DNA of 64,000 nt from Fasciola hepatica (Eukaryota; Platyhelminthes; Trematoda; Plagiorchiida; Fasciolidae), in the NCBI GenBank assembly GCA_948099385.1, contig CANUEZ040000199.1, positions 3,668,001 through 3,732,000 on the forward strand. The letters run 5' to 3'. Below the pieces are notes generated by a model. That model was not told the origin of the DNA and did not search any database. It saw nothing but the letters and a program-made list of their open reading frames with translations. Positions 60,135 to 64,000 of the stretch are shown in pieces. A program made the position numbers and the translations under genes. Position 1 is the stretch's first letter; the number at the start of each line of letters is the position of its first letter.

Positions 60135-61545
60135 CTATCCCGATGACACTCAGAAATCTGCCGCAGACGAAGGTGGTGTCCGAACCGCTGGTCATAAATG
60201 CATAGCCTGTTATCTCCTAATCGGTCCACCTATACAAGCTGGTATGAGACCCAAAATGTGAAATGTTGTGCTCGGAATGAACGGTCATGTGCTCGGACAG
60301 ACATTCCAGCACGCACACGCACACTGCAAACACTTGATCCAAATATCTTGCATCCATGATCACACGCCTCGCAGTCGTACACATACGTACACAGTTGCCG
60401 TTAGTCCTAGTTCGTCTCAAACAGCCCTGACCAATGAGATCGTGCCACATGTCGAACGACCTCGTGTGGAGCAATCCGACTGTGCACTTGGCCCACGCTT
60501 TCACTTGTATACATCGTTGACTCCCATGCTTGCCTACATGTTTGCGTGTCTACTTGTTTGCTTGCGCTTGTGCTTGCTTTACGTTGCTACTGTATACAAA
60601 TTCATCCGCCCACGTGTGCCTTCCCTCTGCTTACCTAATGTGGGACACAATATGAACCTTTCAGCAAATTCGAGTCCTAGTGTTACAGTCAGTGATGGTG
60701 AGTCTCACAATAGCCTTGGTTACATCGGCTATCTGATCAGCATTCCCACAACCAGTGGTTTCTTCCCAAACATTGAAAGCATTGTGGGCAGGCGCCGATG
60801 TTCTGTCTCCTAAAGAGGCTGTCGATGCCTATCTTAATACGTCTTTACACTTTGACTGACATTCTTACAACACGTGAGTGACTTGCAGTTTACACGCTGC
60901 AGAAATCAAACCGGTCACATGATGTGCATCCATTTTGAAAGCCACATCCAAATAGCGCCAGTATCCGTACTGGTTTAGTCACCCCAATCTGTATGTATGT
61001 ATGCAAGTATTCGTGTGTATGTGTATGCGTATGTGCATGTTTATGTGTATGTGTATTTGAATGTTTGTATATATGTATGTATGTATGACCGTTCAGCGAA
61101 CATGGTTTTACATTTCTGGAATATGAGCTCAAGTCCAGAGTCCTGTGTCAACCGGCCTCCTGCACTGTTTGCGGATGTAATTTGTCATCATGTACTGTCC
61201 TTCATCAGCATCAAATAAAACCCAGTCAACAGTGAGTGATCAACGTAAATCAAGTGCAGCTGACTGAATTGATGTATGTTGTCGATTGTCAATCCGATTG
61301 TGGGAACGACATTCCTTACGGGGAAGTGAATCAGTGCTCATCTTAATCACACGACAAATGAACGTGCGCATCGGTCATGAGAATCGACGAATTGCAGGTG
61401 AGTGGACTATCGATCAATACTGGAGTGATCGGGAGCTTATAGGTAGACAGAAACGGGTCGAGTTGAATCCTCACTGGAAGGAAACTGGGCACGAAGATTG
61501 AGAAAATATTTCATGTCCACCCTGAATGGGATGCTGGGTCGCAGA
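60135..61545. other. No gene recognised; (TGTATG)-like simple repeat
   Basis: A 181-codon plus-strand frame (60268-60813) is present but doubtful (see rejected list). A TG/TATG-rich tract spans 60990-61087. Confidence 0.35.
60990..61087. repeat. Degenerate (TGTATG)n simple repeat
   Basis: Irregular TGTATG/TATG units over about 95 bp. Confidence 0.85.
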
Positions 61546-61559
61546 AGATATCTGTCCTC

Positions 61560-61910
61560 TATCAGGACGGACACAACTCTTCGAATGATGAGAGTAGTTT
61601 TCCTGAATAGGATATACAGCCTTCGATAGAGCTCTTTTACCAGTTGGGGAAAACGGCACATTTCTCAGCAGGCCATTACAAAAGATTTTTCTATGCTGTT
61701 CTGGTCGCTGAGTTTGGTGTTTAGATCGCAAACGCTTCATCACCAGTCGAGGTGACATCGCCAGCGAACATAAAGTCATACAATTTCCCACTTAGCAACA
61801 GGTGATATGGTGGGGGAATAAAACCACTTGCACACACTCCCATGTAAACCGTCGGTTCTTCCGTGATGATTCGTCTGCTATGTACAATCGCAGTAGTCAG
61901 CTTCACGGCC
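61560..61910 (-). pseudogene. Possible LINE RT palm fragment
   Basis: On the minus strand, 'VYMGVCASGFIPPPYHLLL' followed about ten residues later by 'LYDFMFAGDVTSTGDEAF' is arranged like an RT G-V-x-Q-G-C-x-L-S-P-x-L-F block and F-A-D-D box, with several key residues changed (A-G-D for A-D-D). The similarity is weak. Other readings are possible. Confidence 0.3.
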
Positions 61911-61914
61911 CGAT

Positions 61915-64000
61915 TCCCATGAGGTGTTGTGTAAAAATATCCTAAATTGTGTTAGTATGGACTCTATGACGAGAATGCACAGTAAATCTCTGAAAGATTT
62001 GAGAAGGACAAAAAATGACCACCATGAATGAAACCCCCACCAGTAAAGATAGGGAGTGCAATTGTTGTTGCTGCATAAAACATCCTTTGAGATGAGAACT
62101 TACAGTCCGATCATCTTTATCCTCATCAACTGAGTGCTCATTTGATGTCATTACATGTCATGCACTATTTATTATGCACTTTATGGGAAGTGTAGATTAG
62201 TATTTGTACTTTGAACTATATTGATGCAGAAAGATGTATAAAAGAAAGAGGTTCCACATATATTAGGTGTAGATTATAGCCCACCATCTAATGCACGTCA
62301 TTTATCTGAAACCATCACAATCGCGAATAGTTACCACGTGGTAGTAGTCACAACTTCTTAACTACTTTCAAAGACAGCAGGTCTTGAGGGTATCTTTCTA
62401 CAACTCTGTTTCTATTCCAATTAAATTACTACTTTTAGGAAATCTAGTTGAAACTTCAATGAATAACTTATTGACCGATCTATCTGCTCGTTCATCACTT
62501 AGTTGTAATTCACCATCTAAGAATTACTAAGTCGAATGATCTGCACATTGTTTAGGCTTCCACGTGGTTCGGCACAAAACATTTCTCATCATGCCTAACA
62601 GACACGAAACAAAGTACACATCGTCCACAACATCTCTTACGGCGGCAATCAACTGGACCATTGATTTTATCACACTTTATCTCGATCTCAGAAGGAATAT
62701 ATTACCTATGAGCTCTTAGTTTATTGTTGCTATGGAGCCCAGAGCCGTTAAGCTACACCAAAATATTTCGGCATTCGACCTCTCCGTCGAGTACTCATGT
62801 TGTACATTCGGTAGACTGCACGTCTGTTGCAATCAACTGCGTCTGTATCTTATTTTCTTGATCACAGATTCTGGTGTCTGATAGGACTTCACGGTGTTGC
62901 ACAAGTGAGTTCACGGTACAATGACACTGAGATGTGGATAGCCTCAGCGGATTATTCGTGCTTGCTCCGTACAAGAAGCGTACTGATGCACAGAATCACA
63001 ATTACAGTGTGTTGAAAAAATTGATACTGTCCTTTGGAATTTGCAAATTCCTACTGTTCTTGTACACACTGATTGAAACGGAATGTTCAGCTGACTGAAG
63101 GTGCCAATGTTTCAGTACATTTGCAGCAAAAATAACTAAGGGCAAACATTTTTTTAATTTCTTCGTAGATTGAGATATGGTATAGAATTAAAACAATAAA
63201 TGCAAGAAAAATTAAATTGTGAACAAAAATGTCGATCTGTGACCGAAGGCGAAATGCACTTGTTCGATTAGTTAATAACAGAATGTGATGCTTGTCGATA
63301 ATAGACGAAGCTTGTCGAAGACATTGTGACATCTAAACAATATGATGACAATAAGTGTTTTAAGGTGGATATTTTTATTTTTGCATATAAATAAAAGTAG
63401 TGCATTTCGAGTAGCATGCACGACTGCATACTAGTTCAGAACTGATAGTGGCAGCGAGTCAATAACATTAAGAACAACAATCATTCATTCTGTGATCGTC
63501 CTAGTATAAAGACAACATAGAATGATAAATTTGACAAAAGAATTTAAAAGAACTGGAAACCGGAGCACGGAAATATGTGGTGGAGTTGAGTATGTAGTCA
63601 CTCTCCGTGATGCTCATGTGAGATCTGTTTCGCCGGATGACGGGAGTTGTAGACCGGCTTCGTCCGTCCAAACTGCGACCATCTTGGATTTGTAGTAAAT
63701 ATCGTCGAAGCACACTTGGAAAAATAACGGATTTCAAATAAGTTTCGACTAGTTTTGCTACAAGTGGCAGATATTGCGTCTGCAGTTTGAGAAATCGTGT
63801 AATAATGACGCCTTTAAATTAAGCAATATGATAGTTTTATCATTGGTCGAGGCAATCATGTGTCACAAATTCGAACGTGAATCGTTCGGCATGGATCGTG
63901 CTACAAAACGTGATTGGAGCCAGTACTTACAGTTCCAGTCGCCAGCGGTGAATTCTGTACACATCTTCCCGGATAGATTCTTGTTAAACGTCTGTGTTTC
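61915..64000. other. No gene recognised
   Basis: Short frames only. A stretch near 63780-63870 faintly resembles the TIR and subterminal part of the 4231 element, too weakly to call. Confidence 0.35.

Noticed and set aside
60268..60813. 181-codon plus-strand frame with a hydrophobic middle
   Set aside because: The start is His/Cys-rich from CA-type sequence, there is an open antisense frame, and no family or splice signals were recognised. The hydrophobic part comes from a TTGC/TTTG-rich stretch. It may be chance; I do not call it a gene.
63780..63880. A further copy of the 4231-type TIR
   Set aside because: Only a faint resemblance (TTTGAGAAATC, TAAATTAAG, TCATTGGTC in order); too short to support a call.

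Overview
The window is eukaryotic and dominated by transposable elements. The only recognisable host protein is a split, intron-containing DM9-domain gene. Retrotransposons include several RTE-like LINEs of the type common in flukes, a CR1 LINE with a PHD-finger ORF1, a Penelope-like element with a GIY-YIG endonuclease, and Gypsy and BEL/Pao remnants. Long TA, CT and ATT microsatellites are also present. This mix fits a lophotrochozoan, most probably a digenean trematode (fluke). That is an inference from family resemblance, not a proven identification. No bacterial-style operons, rRNA or CRISPR were seen.

Layout. 0.6-1.3 kb: 3' end of an RTE-like LINE (-). 2.2-2.6 kb: a dispersed repeat whose inverted copy lies at 39.9-40.3 kb. 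4.23-5.60 kb: a non-autonomous DNA transposon with about 105-125 bp terminal inverted repeats (TIRs) built from ~21-bp subrepeats and flanked by TA. 6.4-6.8 kb: a mariner-like transposase remnant (-). 9.24-11.84 kb: two exons of a DM9 gene (+). 13.16-23.6 kb: two near-identical 1.26-kb arms in inverted orientation. The right arm is split by a 3.35-kb RTE-like LINE with a perfect 10-bp target-site duplication. The 4.5-kb loop holds a candidate multi-exon gene (17.05-17.96 kb).

27.07-33.2 kb: a degenerate Gypsy element (-) running gag, protease, RT, RNase H, integrase, interrupted by a Penelope-like element (29.32-31.30 kb, +) with inverted terminal repeats. 34.06-35.27 kb: a Jockey/CR1-like RT remnant (-). 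36.56-37.58, 44.3-44.8 and 47.7-48.7 kb: RTE-like LINE remnants (-). 49.1-52.47 kb: a nearly full-length CR1 LINE (-). 53.6-55.61 kb: a second Gypsy remnant (+), cut off by a rearranged LINE (55.61-58.69 kb, -). 58.9-60.13 kb: a BEL/Pao remnant (-).

All elements carry frameshifts or stops. The RTE-like LINE at 19.6 kb, with its target-site duplication intact, is probably one of the younger insertions. The remaining stretches are non-coding as far as I can see. Apart from the DM9 gene, host exons here are hypotheses based on splice-site and reading-frame reasoning.
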